A stretch of 64,000 nucleotides of DNA. Origin: Bacteroidetes bacterium 43-16. Lineage in GTDB: Bacteria; Bacteroidota; Bacteroidia; Chitinophagales; Chitinophagaceae. The position numbers and the translations under genes were made by a program. This document shows, piece by piece, positions 44,178 to 56,342 of the stretch. Under the pieces are notes generated by a model, which worked only from the letters and a program-made list of their open reading frames with translations, was not told the DNA's origin and did no database searches. How positions within the stretch are numbered: the first letter of the stretch is position 1; each line of letters begins with the position of its first letter. The DNA is taken from NCBI GenBank assembly GCA_001897525.1, contig MKTB01000015.1:124001-188000 (forward strand), read 5' to 3'.

Positions 44178-46748
44178 ATGTACTATATGAAAATACTTTC
44201 CTTTATTGCAGCCTTAAGGCATCACCTGCTCCTCTGCTGCTTAACGATATTATCCCTGCAATCATTTGCACTGATCCCCAATAATATTACCACTTCTATA
44301 TCGGTAATAGGTCCTGATAATTGCATAGGAAATTGTACCATCCAGCCCTATGGCTCCCTCACGATCACCAATGGGGCTACCGTAACTTTTTACGGCAACA
44401 TTACCATTCAACCCAATGGTAGTTTATATATTATAGATGGCAGCACTACGCTTGTATATGGCAATATTACCGGGATGAGCCAGTCTTTATTGGAACTTGA
44501 TAACGGGAAATTAAAAATGGGCGCAGACAACCGCATCATATTGCGTGGCGGCCCCGTTAGCGGCGCTTTTCTTAAGATGGACAACAATTCGCTAATCAGT
44601 AATGCCAAGCCTCCTTTATTCTGGTCAGGTATAGAAATCATGAGAGGGCCCAATCCCACAGATAAAGAAAGTGTGATCTATGTAGGAACGGCATCCGGCT
44701 CCTCGAGTACTCCGGTAAGCACCAATACCATAGAATATGCCGAGATCGCCATCCGGAATTATGATAAAGACTATGCGATCAGTAGCACAAGTGGCGGAAT
44801 GATAAGATCTGACTTTACTATCTTTAAAAACAACAAACGTGCCCTGGCCCTGTACAATGAACTCAGGGGGCAGCCTATTACTGATCCTACTAATAATACA
44901 AGCGGAGCTAACCCTTTTGCATTTTTCCAATACAATACCTTTACCCACACCAGTGATTTTAATCCCGGCACGCCACCCCCGGATATGGTTTATTTAAACA
45001 ATTGCAATAACATTACTTTTTTATCCTGCTCCTTTAAAGGCAATTTCTGGCCGGGCAACAATGGATCTGACTACCTGTGTACGGGGGTTGTGGCCGTAAA
45101 TTCCAGTATGAAAATGCAGCCTTTTGCCGCCAATTTCCGGCCTCTGTTCACGGGCATAAAAACCGGTATTGATATCACCAACAGTTTACAGACCAATCGC
45201 ATACCCCTGATCTATAGCACCGATTTCAATACCCCTAATGGTGTTAGCATGAGCGGTGTCTTTATGCCCTGGGTTATGGATTGTAAATTTGGTTTCTGGT
45301 TTTTCCCGTCTCTCAACAATGTTGACCTTTTCCTCAACAACTGTACCGGGTATCGTATAGAAGGGAATCGCCTTTACGGTGATTACGGACCTCCGGGTAT
45401 CGTGGTCAAAAATTCAGGTACGGCCTATAACGAGATCTACCGCAATAGCATAGGCCGCACTGTAGAAAATGTAATGTGTGTACAATCTATAGGCCGCAAT
45501 ACCAACACCGGCAACACTACCGGGCTTAAGATCCTGTGCAATGATCTTTATGCCAATGCAGGCTCTTCATCGGGATACCCGGCCGGGTTGGGTTATGAAA
45601 TATCGGTGATGCCAGACCCTCTATCCGGCCTGAACGGGATTGCAAAACTACAATATTTAGACGGTGGAGGCTTTATACCTAACCTATCTGCAGGAAATCG
45701 TTTCCATAATTCTGCAGAACCCTACAATGGTCTTTATTATCCCAATTATTTTATTGATGCCGGCACCAATGACCTCAGCCAGTTCCGGTACGGATATAAT
45801 GCTGCAACGGCATACGAGCAACCTGTCTATACCAATATCCCTTCAAGTGGCCTGATCAATATGAATCCCAATACCTGTCCTGTGCATAACCTGGGAGCTC
45901 CGTCAACACCCTTTCCTTTTATTGTTTTTGTCAGTCGCTTATCCGCAATAGAAGATAAGATCACCGCATTAGAGACAAAGGTTAAACTTACAGAAGAGGA
46001 TGATGCAGCGCTGGACCACCTCTTTACGACACAAGCTAAATTGATCAATGACATGATTGCTCAATATCAATCCCCTTCAGGAAAAGAAGTGCAGGCTTTT
46101 GATGCTCCTACTTATCTTGAAAATATCGCAAAAGTATATGAACAGGTAACGAAAGGGTATCACTACCGCCTGTACCTGGCCGCTGCTTATGTTGATCTCG
46201 GCCGTCATGATGATGCCATTACAGTATTAGACAATATACCTGCTCACTACAAACTTAGCGATGAAGAGCAGACGGAAATAAAACATATAGCCGAACTCTA
46301 CCAGACCCTGAAATGGCTGCATGAAAACAACAGTGACTGGGCTAAAATGCCTGCGCAACTGAAGCAGGCGGTGTATGAATATGAGCAAACCGATCCTATG
46401 CAGGCCGGTGCAATAGCCCGGGCACTCCTGGCACAATATGAAGGACACAGGTATGAGCCGGAATACCTGGTACCTCAATCTGCGACTGCCCTGGCAGTTT
46501 CACAATCGGCCTCGAAAAAAGACATTATATATCCTAATCCGGCAACAGGTCAATTATTTGTGCCTTATGATAATGAAAAAGGAAGTCTGCTTGTACTTAC
46601 TGATATCTCCGGGAAAGAAGTCCTGCAGTGTGAGTTGAAAGACCAATTAAGCAAAATTGACATCAGTAAATTAGCTGCCGGAGTATATAACGCTACCATC
46701 CGTACAAAGGACAGGATAAGCTACCAGCAAAAAATTGTGAAACAATAA
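44178..46748 (+). CDS. Large type IX secreted beta-helix protein
   Basis: An 856-residue protein; the start is ATG at 44178 or the nearby ATG at 44187 (MKILSFIAALRHHLLLCCLT signal). The region to about residue 600 has many short Asn/Gly-rich turns typical of a right-handed beta helix (TIQPNGSLYIIDGSTTLVYGN, NCNNITFLSCSFKGNF, YRIEGNRLYGDYGPPGIVV). A helical TPR-like part follows (LYLAAAYVDLGRHDDAITVLDN). The sorting domain starts at IYPNPATGQLFVPY and ends in QQKIVKQ. It is probably anchored at the cell surface. Its leader ends like that of the previous gene. Confidence 0.82.
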   Translation: MYYMKILSFIAALRHHLLLCCLTILSLQSFALIPNNITTSISVIGPDNCIGNCTIQPYGSLTITNGATVTFYGNITIQPNGSLYIIDGSTTLVYGNITGMSQSLLELDNGKLKMGADNRIILRGGPVSGAFLKMDNNSLISNAKPPLFWSGIEIMRGPNPTDKESVIYVGTASGSSSTPVSTNTIEYAEIAIRNYDKDYAISSTSGGMIRSDFTIFKNNKRALALYNELRGQPITDPTNNTSGANPFAFFQYNTFTHTSDFNPGTPPPDMVYLNNCNNITFLSCSFKGNFWPGNNGSDYLCTGVVAVNSSMKMQPFAANFRPLFTGIKTGIDITNSLQTNRIPLIYSTDFNTPNGVSMSGVFMPWVMDCKFGFWFFPSLNNVDLFLNNCTGYRIEGNRLYGDYGPPGIVVKNSGTAYNEIYRNSIGRTVENVMCVQSIGRNTNTGNTTGLKILCNDLYANAGSSSGYPAGLGYEISVMPDPLSGLNGIAKLQYLDGGGFIPNLSAGNRFHNSAEPYNGLYYPNYFIDAGTNDLSQFRYGYNAATAYEQPVYTNIPSSGLINMNPNTCPVHNLGAPSTPFPFIVFVSRLSAIEDKITALETKVKLTEEDDAALDHLFTTQAKLINDMIAQYQSPSGKEVQAFDAPTYLENIAKVYEQVTKGYHYRLYLAAAYVDLGRHDDAITVLDNIPAHYKLSDEEQTEIKHIAELYQTLKWLHENNSDWAKMPAQLKQAVYEYEQTDPMQAGAIARALLAQYEGHRYEPEYLVPQSATALAVSQSASKKDIIYPNPATGQLFVPYDNEKGSLLVLTDISGKEVLQCELKDQLSKIDISKLAAGVYNATIRTKDRISYQQKIVKQ

Positions 46749-46868
46749 AACTACGATGAAGCAGCAAAAATTGACCCATAACAAGGATGAATGAGCCGTT
46801 AAACAGGTAAGCGGTGAAGCGCTTTCTTACTCCATAAATCATAAGAAAGCGCACACCCTTGAATCACA

Positions 46869-46904
46869 AAATAAGGAGCAGGCCAGCTGGCCTGCTCCTT
46901 ATTT
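46869..46904. terminator. 36-bp perfect palindrome, bidirectional terminator
   Basis: AAATAAGGAGCAGGCCAG is followed directly by its exact reverse complement. It stands between convergent genes and has A/T ends on both sides. Confidence 0.8.
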
Positions 46905-46933
46905 CTAATAATAAATGCAACAAATTTTTTCTC

Positions 46934-48778
46934 TTATCGCTCCACCAGCTCTTTCACCGGCTCCCCGTAAAAATCGATTTTGTCTGCACCTTTGATCTGT
47001 AATAACTGGTACCACTTACGGAAGGCCCCGATGAAGACCAGCAACATTAAAACCATAGCTACCAAAGCCAGTCCGGCCAGTAAGTATTGTTCTTTGGGAA
47101 GGTAGATCTTAGTCACTTGTATATAGCCCGCCCAGAAAGTAAAGAAGGCCATACAAACGCCTGGAATGGCGGATACCAAAGCATATTTGCCACGGTTCAT
47201 GCGGATCAGCATAGTCGTACACACGATCAATCCACAAGCAGCCAGCAACTGGTTGCTGATGCCGAACAAAGGCCAGATACTGCTTACATTACCCGTGTAC
47301 ACCAGGTAGCCCCAGGCAAAAGTGAACAATACACTGGATACAATGATCCCGGGCAACCAGTTCTTATCATTGAATTTAGGCACTACAGCGCCCAGCATCT
47401 CCTGCAGGAAAAAGCGGCCTACCCTTGTACCCGCATCAATAGCCGTTAAGATAAACACGGCTTCAAACATAATGGCGAAATTATACCAGTAGGCCGTCAG
47501 CTGGTCCATAAAAGGGATCTTATTGAAAATATGTGCCATGCCCACTGCCAGTGATACCGCCCCACCCGTTCTGCCATGCAGATCCAGCCCGATCACTTCT
47601 GAATAATGGTCCAGGTCAACAGTATTTAAATGCGGATGTGCCGACAAGAAAGCATCATAAGTTTCTTTAGGTGTATTAATTGCAAAATAATCTCCCGGCA
47701 TCAGGGTACAGGCGGCTATCAAAGCCATTAATGCAACGAAACCTTCTACCAGCATAGCGCCATAGCCTACAAAAAGGATCTCCTTTTCTTTAGCCAGCAT
47801 TTTAGGAGTTGTTCCTGTAGCGATCACCGCATGAAAGCCGGAAATAGCGCCACAGGCAATCACAATAAATATAAAAGGTAATGCAGGACCACCGATCACA
47901 GGTCCGCCGCCGCTAAAGAAGGAAGTGATAGCAGGCATCTGCACCGTAGGATGGATAAAGATCACCCCTACGGCCAGCATAAGAATCGTTCCTATTTTAA
48001 GATAAGTAGACAGGTAATCGCGCGGCACCAGCAGCAGCCATACCGGCAGTACAGAAGCCAGGAAGCCATATACCGGGATCGCAATAGAGATCGTTTTGAT
48101 ATCCCAGCTGAACAATCCGTTCATCGTAGGGTTCTGCATAAGATCGTGCCCGGCTATGATGCCCACGATGAGCAATACACCACCCAGGATACTGGCAAGG
48201 CCCACACTATTCTTCCGGTAACGCATGATCAGTCCCATGATAATAGCAATAGGCATAGTGATGACTACCGTAAATAAAGACCAGGAAGCCTCGTGCATGG
48301 CATTGATACAGGCAAGCGACAAGCCTGCCAGTGTAAGTATCAGGATAAACAAAATGGCAAAACCGGCCACCGTGCCTACCCCTTTACCAATCTCCTTAGA
48401 AGCAATGGTCGCCAGGCTCTGCCCCTTATGCCGGATAGAAGCAAACAAGACCACCATATCATGTACACCCCCGCCCAGCACACAACCAATGAGGATCCAG
48501 AGCGCCCCGGGCAGATAGCCAAACTGCGCGGCCAGTACAGGCCCTACCAGCGGACCGGCAGCCGCGATCGCAGCAAAGTGATGGCCGAACAATACATTTT
48601 TATTAGTAGCTACATAATCCTGCCCGTCTGCAAACTCTACCGCAGGGGTGGTGTTCTTGTCATTTAAACGCAATACTTTATTGGCCATAAAGATGCCGTA
48701 AAAACGATAGGCTATTGCAAAGATCAATAGCGAAGCAAAGATGAGCGTTAAAGCATTAATGCCATTTAAGAATTCCAT
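46934..48778 (-). CDS. cstA: CstA-family peptide/pyruvate transporter
   Basis: A 614-residue inner-membrane protein with about 16 hydrophobic segments. The CstA signature is clear near the N-terminus: YVATNKNVLFGHHFAAIAAAGPLVGP, GALWILIGCVLGGGVHDMVVL and then SIRHKGQSL. Related proteins import peptides or pyruvate during carbon limitation. It is monocistronic, with a palindromic terminator 30 bp past its stop. Confidence 0.92.
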   Translation of the reverse strand: MEFLNGINALTLIFASLLIFAIAYRFYGIFMANKVLRLNDKNTTPAVEFADGQDYVATNKNVLFGHHFAAIAAAGPLVGPVLAAQFGYLPGALWILIGCVLGGGVHDMVVLFASIRHKGQSLATIASKEIGKGVGTVAGFAILFILILTLAGLSLACINAMHEASWSLFTVVITMPIAIIMGLIMRYRKNSVGLASILGGVLLIVGIIAGHDLMQNPTMNGLFSWDIKTISIAIPVYGFLASVLPVWLLLVPRDYLSTYLKIGTILMLAVGVIFIHPTVQMPAITSFFSGGGPVIGGPALPFIFIVIACGAISGFHAVIATGTTPKMLAKEKEILFVGYGAMLVEGFVALMALIAACTLMPGDYFAINTPKETYDAFLSAHPHLNTVDLDHYSEVIGLDLHGRTGGAVSLAVGMAHIFNKIPFMDQLTAYWYNFAIMFEAVFILTAIDAGTRVGRFFLQEMLGAVVPKFNDKNWLPGIIVSSVLFTFAWGYLVYTGNVSSIWPLFGISNQLLAACGLIVCTTMLIRMNRGKYALVSAIPGVCMAFFTFWAGYIQVTKIYLPKEQYLLAGLALVAMVLMLLVFIGAFRKWYQLLQIKGADKIDFYGEPVKELVER

Positions 48779-48912
48779 GTTTATACTATTTAATGCCCTT
48801 AGTTAAGAGCGATTTCACAGGATAAACTTATCAAATAATGCGAAAAAATAATATTTATTTGTGCTAAATAGGAATAGCTGTATACAAAACAATGGTGGGC
48901 AGAACCACTGAT

Positions 48913-49830
48913 TTACTCCGGTACTAAATGCTGCATCACTGCATTTTTAATAGCAGTTTCGAGCGCCTGGATTACCTGTTCTTTCATAAAATGACGATAA
49001 GCGATCATACCGATCTCCCTTACCGGTACCGGATCTGCAAAAGAACGCAATTGCTTTTTTCTTTTTGCAGCAAGCGGCAAAGTGGCCAGCTCCGGGATCA
49101 CCGTAATGCCCTCGCTTGCCTCTACCATATTCATGAGGGTTTCTATACTCCCCGCATCAAAAGTCAGCTGCGCCCCGGCAAGCGTACGCTTTTTCAATGA
49201 ACAGAGATTCATCACCTGCGAACGCAGGCAATGCTCTTCTTCCAGCAGCCATAAGCGCGCAACATCTATATCTGCAGCCAATAGATACTGCTTGTTCAGC
49301 CGGCTCTCTTTTGCCGAGACAAATACCTGTAAGCGCTCATTGAATAAATGATATTGCCGGAACTCTTCCATATTAGCCTGCAAAGCCAGGATACCCACAT
49401 CCAGCAGGTTTTTACGCAACTGGTCTTTGATCGTCTCCGTCGTCAGCTCCCGGAGCTCTATACTCAGCCCGGGATAGTCCTTCAATAAACCGGGCAAGAA
49501 CAAGTGCAGGAGATAAGGTGCCAAAGTAGGGATAATGCCGATGCGCAACACCCCCGAAATACCTTCGCCTGCCAGGTGCCACTTCACATCTTCTTCCATC
49601 TTCCGGAACCCCGAAAGAATGGCCCGCGCATTTTTGATCACCAAAAGGCCCGTTTCCGTAGGCAAAACAGGCTGCCTGCTGCGGTCAAAGATCACTACGC
49701 CCAATTCCTCTTCCAGCCTTTTGATCATAATGCTTAATGCCGCAGGTGTCACAAAGCAGGCTGCTGCTGCTTTCTGAAAATGGCGATGCTCTTCTACGGC
49801 AAGTACATACTGAAGTTGCTGGATATTCAT
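48913..49830 (-). CDS. oxyR: OxyR-type hydrogen-peroxide regulator (LysR family)
   Basis: A 305-residue LysR-family protein from the ATG at 49830 (MNIQQLQYVLAVEEHRHFQKAA), the normal LysR start; the ATG at 49848 adds six residues. The sensing domain has Cys201 and Cys210 in EEHCLRSQVMNLC, the same spacing as the peroxide-reactive pair of E. coli OxyR. It is divergent from katG, the classical OxyR target, with a 152-bp region between them. Activation of katG by peroxide is therefore very likely. Confidence 0.9.
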   Translation of the reverse strand: MNIQQLQYVLAVEEHRHFQKAAAACFVTPAALSIMIKRLEEELGVVIFDRSRQPVLPTETGLLVIKNARAILSGFRKMEEDVKWHLAGEGISGVLRIGIIPTLAPYLLHLFLPGLLKDYPGLSIELRELTTETIKDQLRKNLLDVGILALQANMEEFRQYHLFNERLQVFVSAKESRLNKQYLLAADIDVARLWLLEEEHCLRSQVMNLCSLKKRTLAGAQLTFDAGSIETLMNMVEASEGITVIPELATLPLAAKRKKQLRSFADPVPVREIGMIAYRHFMKEQVIQALETAIKNAVMQHLVPE

Positions 49831-52175
<2,345 letters not shown>

Positions 52176-52197
52176 ACCAGCATAATACTGTTATCAT

Positions 52198-52231
52198 AAA
52201 AAGCCACAAATAATTTCATTTGTGGCTTTTT
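52198..52231 (+). terminator. Terminator after katG
   Basis: A 13-bp stem AAAAAGCCACAAA/TTTGTGGCTTTTT (52198-52210 with 52219-52231) lies 22 bp past the stop codon. Confidence 0.92.
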
Positions 52232-52250
52232 AAATTATAGCTAAAAAACA

Positions 52251-52274
52251 AAGGGCCGGTAAAGACCGGCCCTT
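52251..52274 (-). terminator. Terminator after the outer-membrane barrel gene
   Basis: A 10-bp stem AAGGGCCGGT/ACCGGCCCTT with loop AAAG; on the minus strand it is followed by a run of T residues. Confidence 0.85.
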
Positions 52275-52308
52275 GTTACATTCACTCATTCAATCAATCT
52301 ACAACAAT

Positions 52309-52932
52309 CTAAAACTTAATCCTATAACCTAAAGAAATATTGAACTGATTATTGGTATAGCGTACATCATCTACATTAGACATTGTAGCCAGACCTAAAC
52401 CATAACCACCTTTCAGGTAAACACCCCATGGAGACTCATAGCCCAAAGCAAAGTTCACGCCATAATCCAAAGGTTTCATTTCTGTTGCTTTATCTCCGAA
52501 ATCAATATCAGATTTAGTTTCTACACCTAAAAGTTCAGTTTTGCTCTGACCTGCAATTGCATAACCTACATAAGGTCCTACTTCAGCAAATATAGAACCG
52601 GCACTTGGAGAGATCTTGTAGTTGTATCCTACATTCACAGGAACCCTTAAATAATGCAGGCTCATGTCGTTTTTAACACCCAGCAATTCAGACTTGCTGC
52701 CCAGACCTTGATAATAAACACCAGGTCTTAAATAAAAATCACCACCCAAACCGATGTTCACACCTACACCACCGCTGAATGCAGTTTTGGAATCGCCGGT
52801 TATCGCATCCTGGCCGTCCATTTTCAAACGTGTATTAGCAAAGTTAACGCCTACTTCAGGATCAATACTGATCTGAGAGAATCCGGTTTGTGCAATAGCA
52901 GCTGTAGCTGCTAACAGTACGATTTTTTTCAT
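52309..52932 (-). CDS. Outer-membrane beta-barrel protein (porin family)
   Basis: A 207-residue protein with signal peptide MKKIVLLAATAAIAQTGFSQ. The mature part alternates hydrophobic and polar residues in about eight strands (YLRPGVYYQGLGS, YNYKISPSAGSIFAEVGPYVGYAIAG) and ends in the aromatic-type C-terminus SLGYRIKF, as outer-membrane barrels do. It resembles the PF13568-type outer-membrane barrel family. Its ligand or role is unknown. It has a consensus -7 box 73 bp upstream. Confidence 0.85.
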   Translation of the reverse strand: MKKIVLLAATAAIAQTGFSQISIDPEVGVNFANTRLKMDGQDAITGDSKTAFSGGVGVNIGLGGDFYLRPGVYYQGLGSKSELLGVKNDMSLHYLRVPVNVGYNYKISPSAGSIFAEVGPYVGYAIAGQSKTELLGVETKSDIDFGDKATEMKPLDYGVNFALGYESPWGVYLKGGYGLGLATMSNVDDVRYTNNQFNISLGYRIKF

Positions 52933-53004
52933 CTTATTTAATTTTTATAGTTAGACAATTTTGTATCACATCACCAAAGTAATATCTCCCTTGGTTTGTG
53001 AATG

Positions 53005-53012
53005 CAAAGGTA
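53005..53012 (-). promoter_or_regulatory. -7 promoter box of the outer-membrane barrel gene
   Basis: On the minus strand TACCTTTG fits TAnnTTTG. It implies a leader of about 65 nt. Confidence 0.6.
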
Positions 53013-53234
53013 TCATCGAAAGAAAGCTTTAAAAAAGTTAAAATGGTCGAAGCGGACAAAACGCGCCGCGAAATGACGGGCACTTTTCGGCTCAAATCCG
53101 GCTCGGCAGTTCAACCCTTAAATTGTCCGTTTTAGAGTTCCGGCACTTTAAAATGTTCCCTAAAGGCTCCAATTTTGCCCTGCATATTTTGGACAGTTAG
53201 CCCACAAAGCAGACCTGTCATAAAAACATAGCAT

Positions 53235-53861
53235 ATGGAATCATCATTAAGTAAATTCAGAAAAATATTGCAGAAATGGTATTTGCCATTGATCGCCGGT
53301 ATTATATTCATACTGGTGGCGATAGGTATATACAGTATGCCGGGTTTAAGTATTTCCGTTATCATGCTGCTGTTCAGTTTCACGATCATTTTATTCGGTA
53401 TCCGGGAAACTGCTTTTGTCGTCAACAACAGGATGCTGATCAAAAACTGGGGCTGGCACCTGGCCTCTTCCTTACTGACCCTGATCATCGGTATTATCCT
53501 GATCAGCAACCCGCTGATCACCATCAGTTATATCAATGCAATCATAGTTATACTCCTGTTCAGTAAAGCAGTGCAGAATTTCCTGTTTCACTATACCTAT
53601 TCCAAGAGAACACAAAGCACGATCGGGATGAATTCAGTATACGGTGTAGCCCTGGTCTTCATCGGTCTCTTCCTATGGTCGAGCCCGCAGATCATCACTA
53701 CTTTCCTGATCACACTATCCGGCTTACCCTTCCTCATCATGGGTATCCTTTGTATCGCATTGGCTTTAACCTTAAGAAAGACACATAAGAAACTGGATGC
53801 CTTTAAGCGTTCCTTCCAGGACAAGACGAAAGACACTACTTACGAGATCATTGAAGACTAA
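53235..53861 (+). CDS. HdeD-family (DUF308) membrane protein
   Basis: A 208-residue protein with six hydrophobic segments in three helical pairs and a basic C-terminal tail, the layout of the HdeD/DUF308 family linked to acid resistance in enterobacteria. Typical phrases are WYLPLIAGIIFILVAIGIYSMPG and GWHLASSLLTLIIGIILI. It ends 49 bp before the outer-membrane factor gene and may be the first gene of the efflux unit. Confidence 0.82.
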   Translation: MESSLSKFRKILQKWYLPLIAGIIFILVAIGIYSMPGLSISVIMLLFSFTIILFGIRETAFVVNNRMLIKNWGWHLASSLLTLIIGIILISNPLITISYINAIIVILLFSKAVQNFLFHYTYSKRTQSTIGMNSVYGVALVFIGLFLWSSPQIITTFLITLSGLPFLIMGILCIALALTLRKTHKKLDAFKRSFQDKTKDTTYEIIED

Positions 53862-53910
53862 TATTTTTTTAAGCAACATACAACAACATACATTGAAAAC
53901 AATCATTAAG

Positions 53911-55245
53911 ATGAAAACACAAATAGCGATAGCTGCTATGATCCTGTTTAGCTTTGGGATGGCCAATGCACAAACAGAACTGGCGCTAAAAGATGCTGTG
54001 GATTATGCTTTAAAGCATAAGGTAGATGCGGTGAAAGCCGGATTAGACATTCAAAATGCCGACCACAAAATTGCCGAGGTAAGGGCCAATGCCTTACCAC
54101 AACTCAACGGACAGTCCGGGCTGACCTATAATGCCAAATTACAACAAATGGCATTGGACTTTGGCGGACAAACCCAGGTGATCCGTATGGGTACGCCCTG
54201 GCAGGCCAACTCTGCGATACAACTGGACCAGCAAATATTCAATATGGCAGTATTCCAGGGTTTAAAGGCGGCTAAGTCTACTAAAGAATTCTACATCCTT
54301 AATGCTGCGTTGACAGAAGAACAGATTGTTGAAAAAGTAGCCAACAGCTATTATGAGGTGTTTAAAACAAAGTCCCAGATCAAGACCATGGACCGCACCA
54401 TCCAGAACACCACACGTGTGCGCAATGTTATTGCCAGCCTGGAGGAAAATGGCCTGGCTAAAAAAATAGACCTCGACCGTATCAATGTAACGCTTAATAA
54501 CCTGAACAGCTCTAAGGTACAGCTCAACAATGCACTTAAACTGCAGGAGAATGCTTTAAAATACCTGATCGGCATGGATATAGCCACACCGATCACTTTA
54601 CCGGAAAGCACATTTGAATCTCCTAAAAACATGTATGTAAAGGATGAGTTCAATATCAACAGCAGAACAGAGATACAATTATTAGAAAGACAGGGAGACC
54701 TTTTAAGATTAAATAAAAAAGCAACAGAGGCGGCACGTTATCCGAGCCTGGCCCTTTCTGCCAACTATGGCTATTTAAGCCTGGGAGATCGCTTCCCATA
54801 TTTTGCCGGCCCTGAAAAAGGCGTAAACGGTTCTGACTTCTCTGCTATTTCTTTAACACTGAAAGTGCCTATCTTCAGTGGTTTTGCTACAAGATCCAGG
54901 ATCAGGCAGGCACAGGTAGATATCGACAAATTCGAAGCGGACCTTGCCGACACGAAACTGGCCTTAGACCTGGCTGTTGAGAATGCCTATACGCAAATCA
55001 ACAATTCCGTGATCACGCTGAATAGCCAGCAATCTAATATGGAACTGGCACAACAGGTGCTGGACAATGTAGAGAACAACTATAAAAACGGCCTGGCCTC
55101 CTTGACGGACCTCTTAGATGCGGAAAACTCTTTTGCAGATGCGCAAAACAATCATACTGCTGCTTTGATGGACTATAAACTGGCGGAAGTACAGTTGAAA
55201 AAAGCAAACGGAGAACTCAAAACATTTTACTCAAACAAACAATAA
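53911..55245 (+). CDS. TolC-type outer-membrane efflux protein
   Basis: A 444-residue protein from the ATG at 53911, where MKTQIAIAAMILFSFGMANAQ is the signal peptide; the ATG at 53797 lies inside the preceding gene. Two long helical repeats of about 200 residues each (TELALKDAVDYALKHKVDA, and LLERQGDLLRLNKKATEAARYPSLALSANYGY) form the TolC trimer barrel and tunnel. NYKNGLASLTDLLDAENSF is the usual C-terminal signature. It is followed by the adaptor gene after 18 bp. Confidence 0.92.
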   Translation: MKTQIAIAAMILFSFGMANAQTELALKDAVDYALKHKVDAVKAGLDIQNADHKIAEVRANALPQLNGQSGLTYNAKLQQMALDFGGQTQVIRMGTPWQANSAIQLDQQIFNMAVFQGLKAAKSTKEFYILNAALTEEQIVEKVANSYYEVFKTKSQIKTMDRTIQNTTRVRNVIASLEENGLAKKIDLDRINVTLNNLNSSKVQLNNALKLQENALKYLIGMDIATPITLPESTFESPKNMYVKDEFNINSRTEIQLLERQGDLLRLNKKATEAARYPSLALSANYGYLSLGDRFPYFAGPEKGVNGSDFSAISLTLKVPIFSGFATRSRIRQAQVDIDKFEADLADTKLALDLAVENAYTQINNSVITLNSQQSNMELAQQVLDNVENNYKNGLASLTDLLDAENSFADAQNNHTAALMDYKLAEVQLKKANGELKTFYSNKQ

Positions 55246-55263
55246 CAACAATAGATAATTCAA

Positions 55264-56322
55264 ATGAAAAAGATAATTCTTACCAGTGTCATTGTCATTG
55301 CTGCTTTAGCGGGCATCTTTTATGTGCTGAACAAAAACAAAGCTAAGAACGAGGCCCAGACTGCCATTGTAGCGGAGAAAAATGCAGGTGTTACCGTACG
55401 TGTAGCCGAAGCGGCTTACCAGGACATGAATATGCAATACACTTCAAACGGTGTATTTATACCAAAACAGGAAGTGAAAATTTCCGCAGAAACTCCGGGC
55501 AGAGTAGCCCGCGTTTTGGTACAGGAAGGCTCCCGTGTAGGGGCCGGTCAAACCCTGGCTATCATTGAAGGAGACAAACAAAATGTTGCGGTATCCAATG
55601 CCCAGGCTGTATTCAACAATGCCAAAGCAGAAGTAGCCCGTTTTGAAAATGCTTACTCCAGCGGTGGTGTTACTAAACAACAACTGGACCAAACCAAACT
55701 GCAACTGGAAAATGCAAAAAACAATTTGCGCAGCGCGCAACTGAATGCGACTGATGTGAACATTAAAGCTTCTTTCTCTGGTGTGGTAAACACCAAAACC
55801 ATAGAGCCCGGTTCTTATGTTAATCCCGGGCAAGAATTATTCACTATTGTCAACATCAGCACCCTTAAATTGAAAGTAAACGTGGATGAAAAAACAGTAG
55901 GTGGTATTAAATTAGGTCAGAATGTAATGGTGATCAGCGCAGCACTGGCAGGACAGCAATGGACCGGTGTAGTTACGTTTATCGCACCTAAAGCGGATGG
56001 CAGCCTGAACTTCCCCGTAGAGATCGAGATCAAAAACAATGGTTCCAACGACCTGAAAGCAGGGATGTACGGTACCGCCACTTTTGGCAATGAGCAATTG
56101 AGCAATGCACTCGTGATCCCGAGAACTGCTTTTGTAGGTAACATCAGTTCCAATAAAGTATTCGTGGCAAAAGACGGCAAAGCTGTATTGAAAGAAGTAG
56201 TATCCGGCAGAAACTTCGGAGATTTTGTAGAGATCATTTCCGGTATTTCCAGCGGAGAGACCGTGATCACTACAGGCCAGATCAACCTGCTGGACGGAAC
56301 ACCAATCGAAATCATTAAGTAA
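55264..56322 (+). CDS. RND efflux periplasmic adaptor (membrane fusion protein)
   Basis: A 352-residue protein with one N-terminal hydrophobic segment and no lipoprotein cysteine, so it is anchored in the inner membrane by that helix. A lipoyl-like hairpin (EVKISAETPGRVARVLVQEGSRVGAGQTLAIIEGDK, continued by NIKASFSGVVNTKTIEPGSYV) and coiled-coil arms (VTKQQLDQTKLQLENAKNNLRSAQL) are followed by beta-barrel and membrane-proximal domains. It joins the permease to the outer-membrane channel. Confidence 0.93.
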   Translation: MKKIILTSVIVIAALAGIFYVLNKNKAKNEAQTAIVAEKNAGVTVRVAEAAYQDMNMQYTSNGVFIPKQEVKISAETPGRVARVLVQEGSRVGAGQTLAIIEGDKQNVAVSNAQAVFNNAKAEVARFENAYSSGGVTKQQLDQTKLQLENAKNNLRSAQLNATDVNIKASFSGVVNTKTIEPGSYVNPGQELFTIVNISTLKLKVNVDEKTVGGIKLGQNVMVISAALAGQQWTGVVTFIAPKADGSLNFPVEIEIKNNGSNDLKAGMYGTATFGNEQLSNALVIPRTAFVGNISSNKVFVAKDGKAVLKEVVSGRNFGDFVEIISGISSGETVITTGQINLLDGTPIEIIK

Positions 56323-56342
56323 ACGCTATACAAACTTAAGTA

